A stretch of 64,000 nucleotides of DNA from Actinomadura oligospora ATCC 43269 (GCF_000518265.1 NZ_KI912411.1:124001-188000); one strand, 5' to 3'; counted from the first letter of the stretch, positions 25,792 to 34,930 are shown. Notes: generated by a model from the letters alone, not told the origin. Made by a program: numbers and translations.

Positions 25792-25811
25792 CTGGTCTAT
25801 CGTCGTGCTCG
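25792..25811 (+). promoter_or_regulatory. Conserved leader element (second copy)
   Basis: CTGGTCTATCGTCGTGCTCG, identical to the complement of 17146-17165. The stretch between it and the start codon differs between copies, but both end in GCCGGG(G)AAGGGAG...CGCTCG just before ATG. Confidence 0.45.
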
Positions 25812-25916
25812 ACTCCCCGTATCGAGGGTTCGTCCGGGCCGCGCGCGCCGGATGAGCCGGGCGCGGGGGTTGCCTGGCCGCCCCTCCAGGATCGGCCGGG
25901 GAAGGGAGTCCGCTCG

Positions 25917-26087
25917 ATGAGAGCACTCCGACAGCGGGACGAGTCGTCTGGCCGCTACTGGCGGATGCGGGCGCGGCTGGAAGTGGTGAAGGCGTCAAGT
26001 CCAAACTCGAATCGCTGCGCTGCTTACCTCACTCGCCTGCTGAGCTGGGAATGCCTTGTACCGGGTACACCTCCTGGCGAAGGCTGA
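25917..26087 (+). pseudogene. Second copy of the small peptide gene, truncated
   Basis: ATG 25917 with GGGAAGGGAG upstream starts MRALRQRDESSGRYWRMRAR, matching the 16915-17052 peptide. After about residue 25 (LEVVKA) the sequence leaves the family and runs to a stop at 26087, inside the 3' end of the relaxase gene on the other strand. The mobilisation module seems to have recombined into the gene here. Confidence 0.5.
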
Positions 26088-27808
26088 GGAACGCCGAGAA
26101 CCGGCGGGGCCCAGGGGTGCGGAACGTCTGCCATCGCGACGGCTACGGGGCTCTGCTGTCGAGACTGGTCTGCTGTGAACCAGGGCGTGCCATCGTGGAT
26201 GACCTCAGAGAGGCTTCTGCGTGCGGCCTTTGCACCATCACTTTGGGCTTCGCGGCGGTGGAGATGGTGCAGGTCGGCGATGGTGTCGATGAGGGTCAGC
26301 ATGGCTGCCGCGAGCACGGTGAGGATTTGGATGCCTGGGCTGCCGCTGGTTCGGGCAATGGCCATGATGCGTGCGGCGCTGCGGAGTCGGTTTCCGCTGG
26401 GTGTGGGGTGTGGGATGCGTCCATGTGGTGCGCGGGCTGCGCGGTCGTAGGCGTCCGCTGCCCGTGCCAGGTGGTGGTTGCCGGTGGCCTGGGCTGCGGA
26501 GTGGAGGAGGTCGGCGGTTGCCCAGCAGGCGTCGCGTGCCGCGTGGGGGTTGGTCACGGTGTGGCGGCGGATCTCGGCGGTGGCGAACGCGGCTGCTCGG
26601 GCGGCGTCGTTGTAGATCGCGCGGCGTTCGTCGGCTGATAGTTCGACACCCGGAGTTGGGGATGGGATGCCGCTCCAGGCTCGGCACAGGTTCGTCCAGG
26701 ATAGGGCGGCGGCGAGCTTGCCTCCTGAGTACCAGGCGGGCTGGCCTTGGGCGTCGTGGTGGTCTGGGAGGGTGACGGCGTACCCGGTGATCGAATTGGG
26801 GTCTTGGATGCTGCGTCTGGTTTTGACGATGATTCCTGCGGCGTCCAGGTGGGCGAGGAAGTCGGCGGCGGTCCGGGAGCTGTCCGCGGCTTGGCGGACG
26901 GTGGTCCGGAGGTAGGCGCGGACGGTCCGTTCGTCCAGGCCCCGTCCGGACACTGGCGGGCTGTTGGCGGACCAGCGGGTTCGGAGCTTGGGCAGGGTCA
27001 GGTCGGCGGCGAGTTTGCCGCCGCCGTACCAGACCGCTGGTCCGGAGGCGGTCCGGTAGGCCGGGAGCGCGACCGCGTATCCGGTTACCTGGTTCGGATT
27101 CCGCTGGCTGTACCGGTGGCGGACCAGCACTCCGGCCTCGTGCAGGAGTTCGTAGAACTCGCTTTCCGTCCGTGCGGCTGCTGCCGCTTCTTGGACGTGA
27201 CGACGCAGCGTGGTTCGAGGGTCTTCTGTCCTGCCGCTGCGGCGTGCTTTCTCGTGCTCGGCTCGGGTGGCGCGCCGGGCGGCGGTCCGGTCGGCCGGGG
27301 CGGTCCGCCGCAGGCCGTACTCGTCCTCCGCGGCGCGGCAGGCTTCGCGGACCAGGTGTCCGTCGTTCCAGACGTCTGGCCGGATGCCGTCGGTGCGGGC
27401 CAGGGTGGCGACTACGTGGATGTGGTCGTCGGCGTGCCGGACGGCGATCCAGCGGACGGCGTCCGGATCGCCGTCCGGCGCGAGACCGACCCGGTCCATG
27501 ATCTGGTCCGTGATCCGGGCCCACTGCGCATCGGTCAGGATCGGGTCTTCCGGCGCTGCCCGGAGCGAGAGGTGCCAGACGGGCTTGCGGTAGCTTCGCT
27601 CCCCCAGTTGCTTCACCGGCTGGGTAAGCAGCGCGTCCAGTTGGCGAAGGTCCCGACCGCCATTGGGGTGCCACGATGGTTCGAGTTCTCCTGGAGCGTC
27701 GAACCCTGCGACGACATGCGCGTCCCGGTGCTCGCCGTCCGTTCCGGGACCGAACAGGTAGCGCAGGAGCCCTTCCACCCGGGTTCCCCGCCGGACCTTC
27801 CCGATCAC
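26024..27808 (-). CDS. Relaxase/mobilisation nuclease
   Basis: 594 residues from GTG 27808. The relaxase domain is N-terminal: 'VRHADDHIHVVATLARTDG' (about residues 120-138) carries the H-x-D-x-H-x-H-like metal site of MobA/VirD2-type relaxases. The catalytic tyrosine is expected near 'LLRYLFGPG' (about 14-22). The remainder is helical, with two repeats of 'NSITGYAVTLPDHHDAQGQP / NQVTGYAVALPAYRTASGP' type. It nicks one strand at oriT and leads it into a recipient. It follows MobC by 22 bases. Confidence 0.88.
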   Translation of the reverse strand: MIGKVRRGTRVEGLLRYLFGPGTDGEHRDAHVVAGFDAPGELEPSWHPNGGRDLRQLDALLTQPVKQLGERSYRKPVWHLSLRAAPEDPILTDAQWARITDQIMDRVGLAPDGDPDAVRWIAVRHADDHIHVVATLARTDGIRPDVWNDGHLVREACRAAEDEYGLRRTAPADRTAARRATRAEHEKARRSGRTEDPRTTLRRHVQEAAAAARTESEFYELLHEAGVLVRHRYSQRNPNQVTGYAVALPAYRTASGPAVWYGGGKLAADLTLPKLRTRWSANSPPVSGRGLDERTVRAYLRTTVRQAADSSRTAADFLAHLDAAGIIVKTRRSIQDPNSITGYAVTLPDHHDAQGQPAWYSGGKLAAALSWTNLCRAWSGIPSPTPGVELSADERRAIYNDAARAAAFATAEIRRHTVTNPHAARDACWATADLLHSAAQATGNHHLARAADAYDRAARAPHGRIPHPTPSGNRLRSAARIMAIARTSGSPGIQILTVLAAAMLTLIDTIADLHHLHRREAQSDGAKAARRSLSEVIHDGTPWFTADQSRQQSPVAVAMADVPHPWAPPVLGVPQPSPGGVPGTRHSQLSRRVR

Positions 27809-27830
27809 ACTTGAGGCTCTCGTCGCGCCG

Positions 27831-28256
27831 TCACGGGAGCCGCTGGCAGACCTCGTCGGCGGTTCGATCGAGCTTGTCCACCGTCCGCGCGCATGCCTGG
27901 GCATAAGCGCCGAGCTGGTTGGTCAGCTCCCCCGAATGCAGAGCCGCCACGGACTGGTTGAGGTTCACGCCGAGCCTGCGAACCTGACTGCGGGCCTGCA
28001 TCAGCTCCTTCAGCAGCTCACGCAGGAGAGAGTGATCCGCTCGGGGAACGTCGGCGGCCTGGGCGAGAGCAGCCTGGGCCACGTACGCGCCCAAGGCCAG
28101 GTGCTCGCGTTTCGCTGCGGTGTCCAACAGCGCGTGTTCCTCGTCGGACAGGTAGGCGAGAACCGCCTTGGAACGACGAGGGCTCTGATGTGCCCGGGTG
28201 TTCCGTCCTGTCGCGTCCCGCTTCTTCCGGCCCGGCGGACAGGGTCCTTCAGCCAC
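27831..28256 (-). CDS. mobC: MobC-like mobilisation accessory protein
   Basis: 141 residues. Basic Arg/Lys-rich start (GRKKRDATGRNTRAHQSPRR), then 'AVLAYLSDEEHALLDTAAKR' (ribbon-helix-helix-like) and 'LLKELMQARSQVRRLGVNLN' with NQSVAAL, typical of MobC proteins that open oriT for the relaxase. Immediately upstream of the relaxase gene and downstream of the putative oriT. Length is normal. Confidence 0.85.
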   Translation of the reverse strand: MAEGPCPPGRKKRDATGRNTRAHQSPRRSKAVLAYLSDEEHALLDTAAKREHLALGAYVAQAALAQAADVPRADHSLLRELLKELMQARSQVRRLGVNLNQSVAALHSGELTNQLGAYAQACARTVDKLDRTADEVCQRLP

Positions 28257-28423
28257 TCACACCTCCAGCCAGATCGCGCCCGATCTGGCCCTCCTTGTTG
28301 GACCGCGCTCGGTCCAACTCGCGAAGACGTAATGTTTTCCATTTCTTGCTCCGCGCGGAGCAAGGCTCGTGGGGACAGCAACGCTCCAGCGCGGACGCCG
28401 ATGCTCAACGCAGGTTCCACCCG
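28257..28423. other. Putative oriT with three dyads
   Basis: Between mobC and the 28424 gene: CCAGATCG/CGATCTGG (28269-28276 and 28281-28288), TTGGACCG/CGGTCCAA (28298-28305 and 28310-28317) and a perfect 20-base palindrome starting CTTGCTCCGC (28345-28364). An AT-richer tract GACGTAATGTTTTCCATTTC lies between dyads two and three. Dyads next to mobC/relaxase genes are typical for oriT; the nick site is not identified. Confidence 0.6.
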
Positions 28424-28969
28424 CTACGGCCCTCGGCGGGGAGCCCGCCGGGGGATGGTCGGACGAGTCGGCGGAAGCGAGTGTGCTGGTGATGGTGGAC
28501 CGTCAGCGTCGGCCGGGAGGTCGGCACTCGCCACCGCTGCCGGGTTGGACTGGCCGACCAGCGGGATTCTCGGGGAGAGGGGACTTGGTGGGGTGCCGGT
28601 CTCGGGGACGAACAGGACAGCGATTTCGCGCTGCGCGCCCTCCAGCACGTTGCTGAGTTCCTGGGCGTACTCGGCCGCCTGACGCATCTCGTCCTGTGCG
28701 CGACTCACCGCCAGGTCCGGCCCGTCCTCGCTGGTACTGGCCAGCCGTCCGGCCGAGAGCTGTTGCTCCAGGAACTCGCCCATCTGCTCAAGCAGTTGGT
28801 CCAGTCCGTAGGCGGCCTCGTTCAGGCTGCCCAGGACGGCGTAGACGGTCTGCGGTGCCGTCAGTCCAGGTGGGCCTGACGCCGCATAGTTCAGATCTCG
28901 AACCCGCTCGCGGAGTTCGCAGGCAAGCTCAAGAGTGTGGTCATCGTTCGGAATACCAGGCTCGGTCAC
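28424..28969 (-). CDS. MobC-linked hypothetical protein
   Basis: 181 residues from GTG 28969 (GGAG 8 bases upstream). Helical, acidic middle ('LGSLNEAAYGLDQLLEQMGE', 'AQDEMRQAAEYAQELSNVLE') and a Pro/Ser-rich, basic tail. No membrane span. No family known to me. Its place just before the oriT and mobC suggests a role in or carriage with mobilisation. Confidence 0.6.
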   Translation of the reverse strand: MTEPGIPNDDHTLELACELRERVRDLNYAASGPPGLTAPQTVYAVLGSLNEAAYGLDQLLEQMGEFLEQQLSAGRLASTSEDGPDLAVSRAQDEMRQAAEYAQELSNVLEGAQREIAVLFVPETGTPPSPLSPRIPLVGQSNPAAVASADLPADADGPPSPAHSLPPTRPTIPRRAPRRGP

Positions 28970-29038
28970 GAAGGAGCTCCACAATCAGGCTGAATCCGAT
29001 CATCTGAGCCATTCCTTCCTCTGAGACTGATTACGGAT

Positions 29039-29066
29039 AGCACGTCATTGGATGCAGTGACGTGCT
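29039..29066 (-). terminator. Hairpin after the MFS/S9 operon
   Basis: AGCACGTCA and TGACGTGCT, perfect 9-base arms with a 10-base loop, about 80 bases after the MFS stop on the minus strand. Confidence 0.5.
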
Positions 29067-29147
29067 CTGCGCTCCATACTCCTCTACTTGTGACACAGGG
29101 TCAACGCTCGCACTCATCGAGTAGTCGACAACCTCGTCCTTGAGGAT

Positions 29148-30383
29148 CTACGAGGCCGTGAGCGCCTCGTCCCGTTCCTCCTCTTTGCGGCTCTTCACGC
29201 GCACTCCCAGCAAGAGAACGAGCAATGCGGCGGCGGTCGAGATCAGGACGATTGCGGTGACCAGGAGGGCGGCATATTCGGGGCCGTTGGCTTGAGTGAG
29301 TGGGCCGACCAGCAGGAGCGCGATGGGCGCGAGGGCGTAGGCGGGGAGGATGCTCCAGGCGTTCACGCGGGCGAGCGTCTCGAGGGGCAGGGTCTTCTGG
29401 AGCTGGGTAAGCCACAGCACCAGGCAGACCGCTTTGGCGACACCGGACACGAGCATTGTCACCGCGATGGCCTCCGAGGACGCCGCGACGCCGACGGCCA
29501 GGACCGGCGCTCCCGCAAAGGTCAGCAGGACGACCGTGAGGAGGATCGATTGGCGCGGCTTCCACCAAACGGCCAGAACCGCCCCGGCGAGAGCGCCGAA
29601 GGCTTCGCACGCGCCGACGATTCCCCAGGTCGTGGCGGTGCGACCGTGGTCGGTCATGAACAGCGGTCCGATGATCTCGGTGAGCGTCGCAGTGGCCATG
29701 ACGGCGGTGGTGAACTGCAGCGCGATCGCCCACATCCAGGGATGGCCGGCGAAGTGTCTCCAGCCGGCCGCAAGCTCGGAGATCAGTCCCGGCGTCTTCG
29801 TCCTGCGGCGTGGGATGTCGAGGCGGAGGAGCAGTGCGGCGCTGACGAGGCACATCGCGGCCTTGAGAACGGAGGCAGACGACGCGCCGAACGAGCTCAC
29901 CGCCACTCCCCCCGCAGCAAGACCGATCAGTGCGCCGGTCGCCTCGGCCTGCCACACGAGCGCGTTTCCAGCATGGCGCTGTTCGCCGGGAAGGAGATCG
30001 GCAACGATGCCTCGGACGGTGGGCAGGAAGATGAAATAGGCCGTTCCTGACAACAGCGCGAGGACGCACAAGAGAGCCGTCGGGGTGTGACTGTTGAGCA
30101 GGCAGGCGCCGATGGCCAGCCAGGTGAGGCTCGCGGTGAGGTCGGCTCCGGCCAGGACGTGGTGGCGTTTGAAACGGTCTCCCAGGACGCCGCCGGCCAG
30201 GATCAGCAGTGCCGGTATGGCCTTGCATGCCGCCACCAGGGAGATCGCGTCGGCGCTGTACCCGTTGGTCTTCAACCCCCAGACGAGGGCCACCTGGCCG
30301 AATCCCACCCCTGCCGAGGAGAGAAGTCGTGCCACCAGCAGTGGGGTGACCGCCCGGTTGGTGAGCAGGCGGAAGTCGGTCAC
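29148..30383 (-). CDS. MFS transporter
   Basis: 411 residues, about 10-12 hydrophobic spans. 'GGVLGDRFKRHHVLAGAD' (about 64-81) matches the MFS loop-2/3 signature (GxLaDrxgrrr). The sequence is most like exporter-type MFS proteins (MFS_3). It overlaps the S9 peptidase stop as ATGA and so is translated with it. Substrate unknown; coupling to a peptidase suggests export of a processed peptide or small product. Confidence 0.85.
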   Translation of the reverse strand: MTDFRLLTNRAVTPLLVARLLSSAGVGFGQVALVWGLKTNGYSADAISLVAACKAIPALLILAGGVLGDRFKRHHVLAGADLTASLTWLAIGACLLNSHTPTALLCVLALLSGTAYFIFLPTVRGIVADLLPGEQRHAGNALVWQAEATGALIGLAAGGVAVSSFGASSASVLKAAMCLVSAALLLRLDIPRRRTKTPGLISELAAGWRHFAGHPWMWAIALQFTTAVMATATLTEIIGPLFMTDHGRTATTWGIVGACEAFGALAGAVLAVWWKPRQSILLTVVLLTFAGAPVLAVGVAASSEAIAVTMLVSGVAKAVCLVLWLTQLQKTLPLETLARVNAWSILPAYALAPIALLLVGPLTQANGPEYAALLVTAIVLISTAAALLVLLLGVRVKSRKEEERDEALTAS

Positions 30384-32182
30384 CGGCCGACCCCGCAGAG
30401 GTGCTCGATCAGGAACACGGCGGTTTCGGAGTAGGCGCGCAGCTCGTTGGCCTGTGTGGTGAAGCCGTGCCCCTCGTCCGGGAAAACCTCGTAGCGAACG
30501 TGGACACCGCGGTCGCGGAGGCTCTTGACGAGACTGTCGGACTCGGCACGCGGGACCCGCGGATCGCGGGCGCCCTGCAGGACCATCAGCGGGGCGTCGA
30601 TGGCGTCCGCGTACGTGATCGGGGAGTTCGCGAGCAGGCGCTCGGCATCCTTCTCCGGGTTGCCCAGAAGGGTATCGACCACCTTCCGCCAGGTGGGCGG
30701 CGCCTCGGAGGCGAGGGTGACCAGGTTGGACGGACCACAGATCGAGACACCCGCCGCCCAGCGGTGCGGCAACCGGGCCAGGCAGGACAGCGCGGCGAAC
30801 CCACCGTAGGAGCCACCGAAGACCGCGACCCGGTCGATGTCGAGCTCAGGTCGGGTGCGCAGGTACCGGACCGCGTGGTCGAGATCTTCCAGGTCGATAC
30901 CGCCCCAATCGCGGTAGATGAGCTTCTGGTGAGCAATCCCGTAACCGGCCGATCCGGCGATGTTGGGCGCGAACACCGCGATCCCATGATGAAGCAGATG
31001 CTGGTAGAGCGCCGCGTAGCGCGGACGCTCCTGCCCTTCCGGACCACCGTGGATCGACAACAGCACCGGGTGCGGACCCGGCGTCGTCGGCCTGTAGACG
31101 AAGGCGTGCACCTCCCGTCCGCCAGAGGTCGGGAAGTTGATCGACTCGGGTTCGACAGCCGCGACCGAGCGAAGCGCCGGCGGCCTGCCGTCGGTGAGCC
31201 GGCGCGAAGAGCTCTCGTTGAGGTCGACCAGCAGGATCTCCTCCGGACGCGTCGGCGAGTCCAGCAGCATCGCCGCCTTCCGGCCGCCCGGCGACAGGCT
31301 CAGGGTCGAGATCACCCCGCCGGGCACCTCCGGAACCCCGACCGCCCCCTGGCCGCGCCGGACGTGCAGGACCGACCGACCAGCCTCGTTGACAGTCCAG
31401 GCGAGCGCCTCGGCGCCAGCGTCGAGCTCCTCCACGTCCCATTCGTGCTGCGCGACAGGAGTCAGGGTGCGGTCGTCCAACCGGTAGAAGGCCGCCGCGG
31501 TGAATCCCCACAGATCGGTCAGCAGGTAGAAGCCGGACGAGTCCGGCGCCCAGCACTGCGGCAGGAAGAACCCTGTTCCGTACGCCTCGGTCACGCACTG
31601 CGGCTCGGCGTCCGAACGGGTGAGGTCGAGCAGGTACGAACTGACCTCGGTGTTGGAGCGGAAGCCGAACACCAGCAGCCAGCGGGCGTCCGGAGAGAAC
31701 GCCACGGGCATGAACGCCACACCCTCCTCCGGCTCGAACCGCTGCACAACACCGGTGACCAGGTCCCGGATCAGCAGATCTTGAACGGTCGCCTCACGAT
31801 CGTTGGCCGCGTACAGCAGACGGCGGCCGTCCGAGTCGAAGGGACGGTGCGCGAGATGGCGCTGGCACTTCACACTTGACGCGATCGGAGTCGGCTCGGC
31901 GTCATCGAGACCGACCAGGAAGATGCCGTACTGCTCGTCCCCCTCGAAATCCGCGGTGAACACCACGGCGGCCCCATCCGGCGTCCAGGCGGCCTGGCGG
32001 ACAATCCGCCCAGGCATCTGCGCGAGCTTGCGCGCGGGCCCACCGTTCACCGAAACCATCCACAACGCGGACGTGCCACCCGCGTTACTTGAGAACGCGA
32101 TGTGATCGCCTGCCGGTGAGAAGGCCAGAGCACGCTGGAACCGCTGATGGGGGACGAAGTCCTGGTACTGGAACGAGGGCAT
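30380..32182 (-). CDS. S9 (prolyl-oligopeptidase/acylaminoacyl-type) peptidase
   Basis: 600 residues. N-terminal beta-propeller-like region (blades such as 'RALAFSPAGDHIAFSSNAGG', 'LAQMPGRIVRQAAWTPDGAA') and a C-terminal alpha/beta-hydrolase domain with 'VAVFGGSYGGFAALSCLA' (nucleophile Ser in GGSYGG, about 462), the Asp in 'VLQGARDPRVP' and the His in 'FPDEGHGFTT'. Cleaves short peptides. No signal peptide, so cytosolic. Operon with the downstream MFS transporter. A second S9 gene lies at 36347. Confidence 0.88.
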   Translation of the reverse strand: MPSFQYQDFVPHQRFQRALAFSPAGDHIAFSSNAGGTSALWMVSVNGGPARKLAQMPGRIVRQAAWTPDGAAVVFTADFEGDEQYGIFLVGLDDAEPTPIASSVKCQRHLAHRPFDSDGRRLLYAANDREATVQDLLIRDLVTGVVQRFEPEEGVAFMPVAFSPDARWLLVFGFRSNTEVSSYLLDLTRSDAEPQCVTEAYGTGFFLPQCWAPDSSGFYLLTDLWGFTAAAFYRLDDRTLTPVAQHEWDVEELDAGAEALAWTVNEAGRSVLHVRRGQGAVGVPEVPGGVISTLSLSPGGRKAAMLLDSPTRPEEILLVDLNESSSRRLTDGRPPALRSVAAVEPESINFPTSGGREVHAFVYRPTTPGPHPVLLSIHGGPEGQERPRYAALYQHLLHHGIAVFAPNIAGSAGYGIAHQKLIYRDWGGIDLEDLDHAVRYLRTRPELDIDRVAVFGGSYGGFAALSCLARLPHRWAAGVSICGPSNLVTLASEAPPTWRKVVDTLLGNPEKDAERLLANSPITYADAIDAPLMVLQGARDPRVPRAESDSLVKSLRDRGVHVRYEVFPDEGHGFTTQANELRAYSETAVFLIEHLCGVGR

Positions 32183-32223
32183 GGCGCTCCTGACGTGGGA
32201 ATGGGCACGGCCGCTTGAGCGGG

Positions 32224-33216
32224 CTACTTGATCCAGCCGCGGCGGACAGCGGCGACGCCGGCAGCGAAGCGTGAGGCGACTCCCAGCTCCTCGCGGAGGA
32301 GGGTGAATCGCCGCCGAACCGTGGTGGTGCTGATCTTCAGACGGCGGGCAATGGCGTCGTCATCGGCCCCCTGGGCCAGCAGTTCCAGCACCGCACGCAG
32401 GTCTTCGCTGAGCGGGTTGTCGGACTGGACCGCTCCGATCGGCGTCGCCCGCTCCCAGAGCATCTCGAAGTACTGACGCAGCGCCGTGACGATGACGGGT
32501 GAGCGGACAAGCACCGCACCCGTCATCCCGGTGGGCCCGAGTGGGAGCAGCGCCACACTCTGGTCGGCGAGTTTCATCTTCATCCCGATGCCGGGCAGCA
32601 TCCGGGCTTCCTCACCGAGTTCGACGGCACCGACAATGTTCTCGGCGACGATGGGATGGTCGGCCCAGCGGCTCTCGTAGATGGTGCGACTCCGCACGCC
32701 CTTCCGCAGGGCGGGCGGGGGCTCAATGAGCACGGTGTCCTGAAGTGGACATTCGGTCAGGTAGCTCTCCAGCGTCAGCCAGTCGCTCCTTGCCGCGTTC
32801 ACCAGAGCCCCGGACAGCCGTACGATCTCTTCCGGCTCGGTGACGATCTCGATCAGCCCGCGTGATGCCCCCTGGCCGCTCGCCTTTGGGGCGGGCGTGT
32901 ATTCGATCAGGCGGCGATGACCGTCCAGAAGGCGTTCGTGCTCGCTGCTCAGCCGCTGGTTCAGCTCGACCAGCACAGCCTGAAGCGCCAGGTGTGGCGG
33001 CGCCGGAAACAGCGGCGGAACTTCCCCCCGTTCAGGTCCCCGGTAGGCCATCCCCCGATCGAGCAACGCAGTGACGATCTCCGCGTCCCCCAGAGTCTCA
33101 GACTCTTCTTCCGGGGGACATCCCTGTCCCTCCAGTAGCACTCGGTAAGCGCGGTACAGCTCGTCCGGGACGATGCCCTCCAGGAGACGCGCTGCCACCT
33201 CTGGCCCGTCCGCCAC
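32224..33216 (-). CDS. TrmB/LuxR-type transcriptional regulator
   Basis: 330 residues from GTG 33216, chosen because GAGGAG lies just upstream; the frame is open further but without support. The C-terminal 65 residues form a LuxR-type HTH ('LAQGADDDAIARRLKISTTT' then VRRRFTLLREELGV), with a large N-terminal domain of about 260 residues containing 'GVRSRTIYESRWADHP', as in the actinomycete TrmB-like regulators of natural-product clusters. It lies upstream of the S9/MFS pair (41-base gap) and probably controls it. Confidence 0.7.
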   Translation of the reverse strand: MADGPEVAARLLEGIVPDELYRAYRVLLEGQGCPPEEESETLGDAEIVTALLDRGMAYRGPERGEVPPLFPAPPHLALQAVLVELNQRLSSEHERLLDGHRRLIEYTPAPKASGQGASRGLIEIVTEPEEIVRLSGALVNAARSDWLTLESYLTECPLQDTVLIEPPPALRKGVRSRTIYESRWADHPIVAENIVGAVELGEEARMLPGIGMKMKLADQSVALLPLGPTGMTGAVLVRSPVIVTALRQYFEMLWERATPIGAVQSDNPLSEDLRAVLELLAQGADDDAIARRLKISTTTVRRRFTLLREELGVASRFAAGVAAVRRGWIK

Positions 33217-33494
33217 ATCACTCCTCTGACGCTCAGCCGCAGTGAAGTCACGTAGCGTAACAGGACGGTGACGCAGGTGAGCGTTTCTTGCCACAGACAA
33301 GAACTCATCACCCCGGCTCGGCGCAGGTGAGGCACCGCCGAAAGCCTTGGCCAATAAGCACTTCAGCCGCTCGCAACACGACGCTACGACGACTTCGCAA
33401 GACCACTTCCTGTCTTGGTGACTTTGAGCGTGGCCCCTGGCCCAGCCGGTCGGCTTCCATCTAGGCAAGCACCCAGCAACGACCAGGAGACACC

Positions 33495-34139
33495 GTGAGT
33501 AATCAGCCTCAGGCGAGCACCAAGACCGGCCTCGCTTGCGCTTCAACCCCTTCCGGCCACTCGCCCCTCGACTCAGCAGCGGCGCACCCCAGCCGCATCC
33601 CTCCTACGAGGGGTGACCACAGACCACCGCGCAGGCAGCGACTCCTCCACAGCATCACCCGACCGCTCCACAGCGGGATCGAAGGCCCCTTCGCCAACGA
33701 CTGGCTCCGCACAGCCTTCGTCGAAGCCCTCATGGAGGACGAACGCCTCCCCGATGTCGTCACCACTCGTCACGACCTGAACCTCATACTCCGCGGCAAC
33801 CAACTCGCAATCACCGATGACGCGGTCGCCGGCCGGCTGTCGGTGTTCGACACCCTTGAGGACTCGATCGAACATCTCGAAGCCAAGGCCGACCACATCC
33901 GCTCAGGCCACACCGCACCGACCACCATTTGGATCACCGCCCCCGGCGAAAACACCGACGTGATCCACCAGACCATCGACTACTGGACAGGCCTCGACCT
34001 CATCGCCCTACTCCGCGGCCACTGGCCCCACGGCCCCAACCGCCGTCCCCACCTCGCCCACTGGCCGACGACCATCACCCACGCCTTCAGCCCCCAGCCA
34101 CCGCAGGACGCCTTCAGCGCTCTTCAGTCGCCGGGATAG
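33495..34139 (+). CDS. Hypothetical protein
   Basis: 214 residues from GTG 33495 with CAGGAG 6 bases upstream. First 60 residues are Pro/Ser/Arg-rich and probably disordered; then a mixed region (EALMEDERLPDVVTTRHDLN, TAPTTIWITAPGENTDVIHQ). No family recognised; no membrane span. Divergent from the regulator upstream. Confidence 0.5.
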   Translation: MSNQPQASTKTGLACASTPSGHSPLDSAAAHPSRIPPTRGDHRPPRRQRLLHSITRPLHSGIEGPFANDWLRTAFVEALMEDERLPDVVTTRHDLNLILRGNQLAITDDAVAGRLSVFDTLEDSIEHLEAKADHIRSGHTAPTTIWITAPGENTDVIHQTIDYWTGLDLIALLRGHWPHGPNRRPHLAHWPTTITHAFSPQPPQDAFSALQSPG

Positions 34140-34352
34140 TCTCCGCCGGTACTCAAGCTTCAGAGCTCTGGGTGCCGCGAACGAGCCCACCCACCCGGCT
34201 GGGCACCTGACATGCACTGAGCACTCCGTCAGACTGAGGCCAAACCGGATCGGAGCCACCGAGTAGGAGCATGACCCATGCGCCGACAGGCTTGGAGCTC
34301 CCAGCGCCGCACCCTAAACACCGACAGCTTTTCCATCTGCGCTTGTGAAGCA

Positions 34353-34365
34353 GCAGGTCGGAAGT
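34353..34365 (+). promoter_or_regulatory. Leader-proximal motif of the CRISPR mini-array
   Basis: GCAGGTCGGAAGT immediately precedes the first mini-array repeat. The same GCAGGTC, 6-7 bases before the first repeat and ending AGT, is found at the leader ends of the two long arrays (51894-51907 and complement of 57854-57867). Confidence 0.45.
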
Positions 34366-34513
34366 GTGGTCCCCACGCACGTGGGGGTGGCCCCGCAGGA
34401 CGCAACCCGTCAGGGAGCGCAGCCATGTGGTCCCCACGCACGTGGGGGTGGTCCGGCCTACCAGGTTCGCAAGCTCCACCAGTGGTAGTGGTCCCACGAC
34501 CGTGGGGGTGGTT
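34366..34513 (+). CRISPR. Three-repeat CRISPR mini-array with a variant repeat
   Basis: Repeats begin at 34366, 34427 and 34488, exactly 61 bases apart (28-base repeat and about 33-base spacer, as in type I-E). The repeat GTGGTCCCCACGCACGTGGG followed by GGTGG keeps the I-E stem layout but differs from the main repeat (CTGCTCCCCGCGCACGCGGG + GATGGTCCC). The third repeat is degenerate, marking the trailer end on the right. 6.3 kb from the nearest main array and with no cas genes of its own. Confidence 0.75.
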
Positions 34514-34696
34514 TGAACAGGTCGGGGAGGTGTGGAAGCGCCCCCGCCTCATGGCAGCCTCACCAACCTGGAGTTCTCCAGGGAGTTGGCTACGCAACGT
34601 AAGACTCTTCCCGCTATCGGCAAGGGGGCGCAGCGGAGGTTGGTGGGCACATGGTGGGCACGGAATGTGGGTGATCATGGAACCTTCCGGCACACT

Positions 34697-34930
34697 CTAT
34701 GGACCTCTGACCTGCAAAAATAAGAATCGGGCGGATGTCGAATCACTACAAAGCACGCGGCTGAAGGCTCTGCGCTTGCGGTCCCAGCCGGTGAACGTGC
34801 GCCCGGCCCCGATGTACAGCGCCGCCAGCGCCGACATCCCGATGCCATCGCACCCGATCAGGTGCGGACGACTCACGTCCACACCCGGCACCCACGTGGG
34901 AGCGGGTGCGCCATGACGTGTCTCGGTCAT
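34697..34930 (-). pseudogene. Mur-ligase-type N-terminal fragment
   Basis: ATG 34930 with a perfect AAGGAG site starts MTETRHGAPAPTWVPGVDVS; residues 20-48 'RPHLIGCDGIGMSALAALYI' + GAGRTFTG match the Rossmann start of MurC/Mpl-type ligases (HFIGIGGxGMSxLA...GxxVSGSD). After this the sequence departs from the family and ends after 77 residues instead of about 450. The fragment keeps a good start signal but cannot encode an enzyme. Confidence 0.6.
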
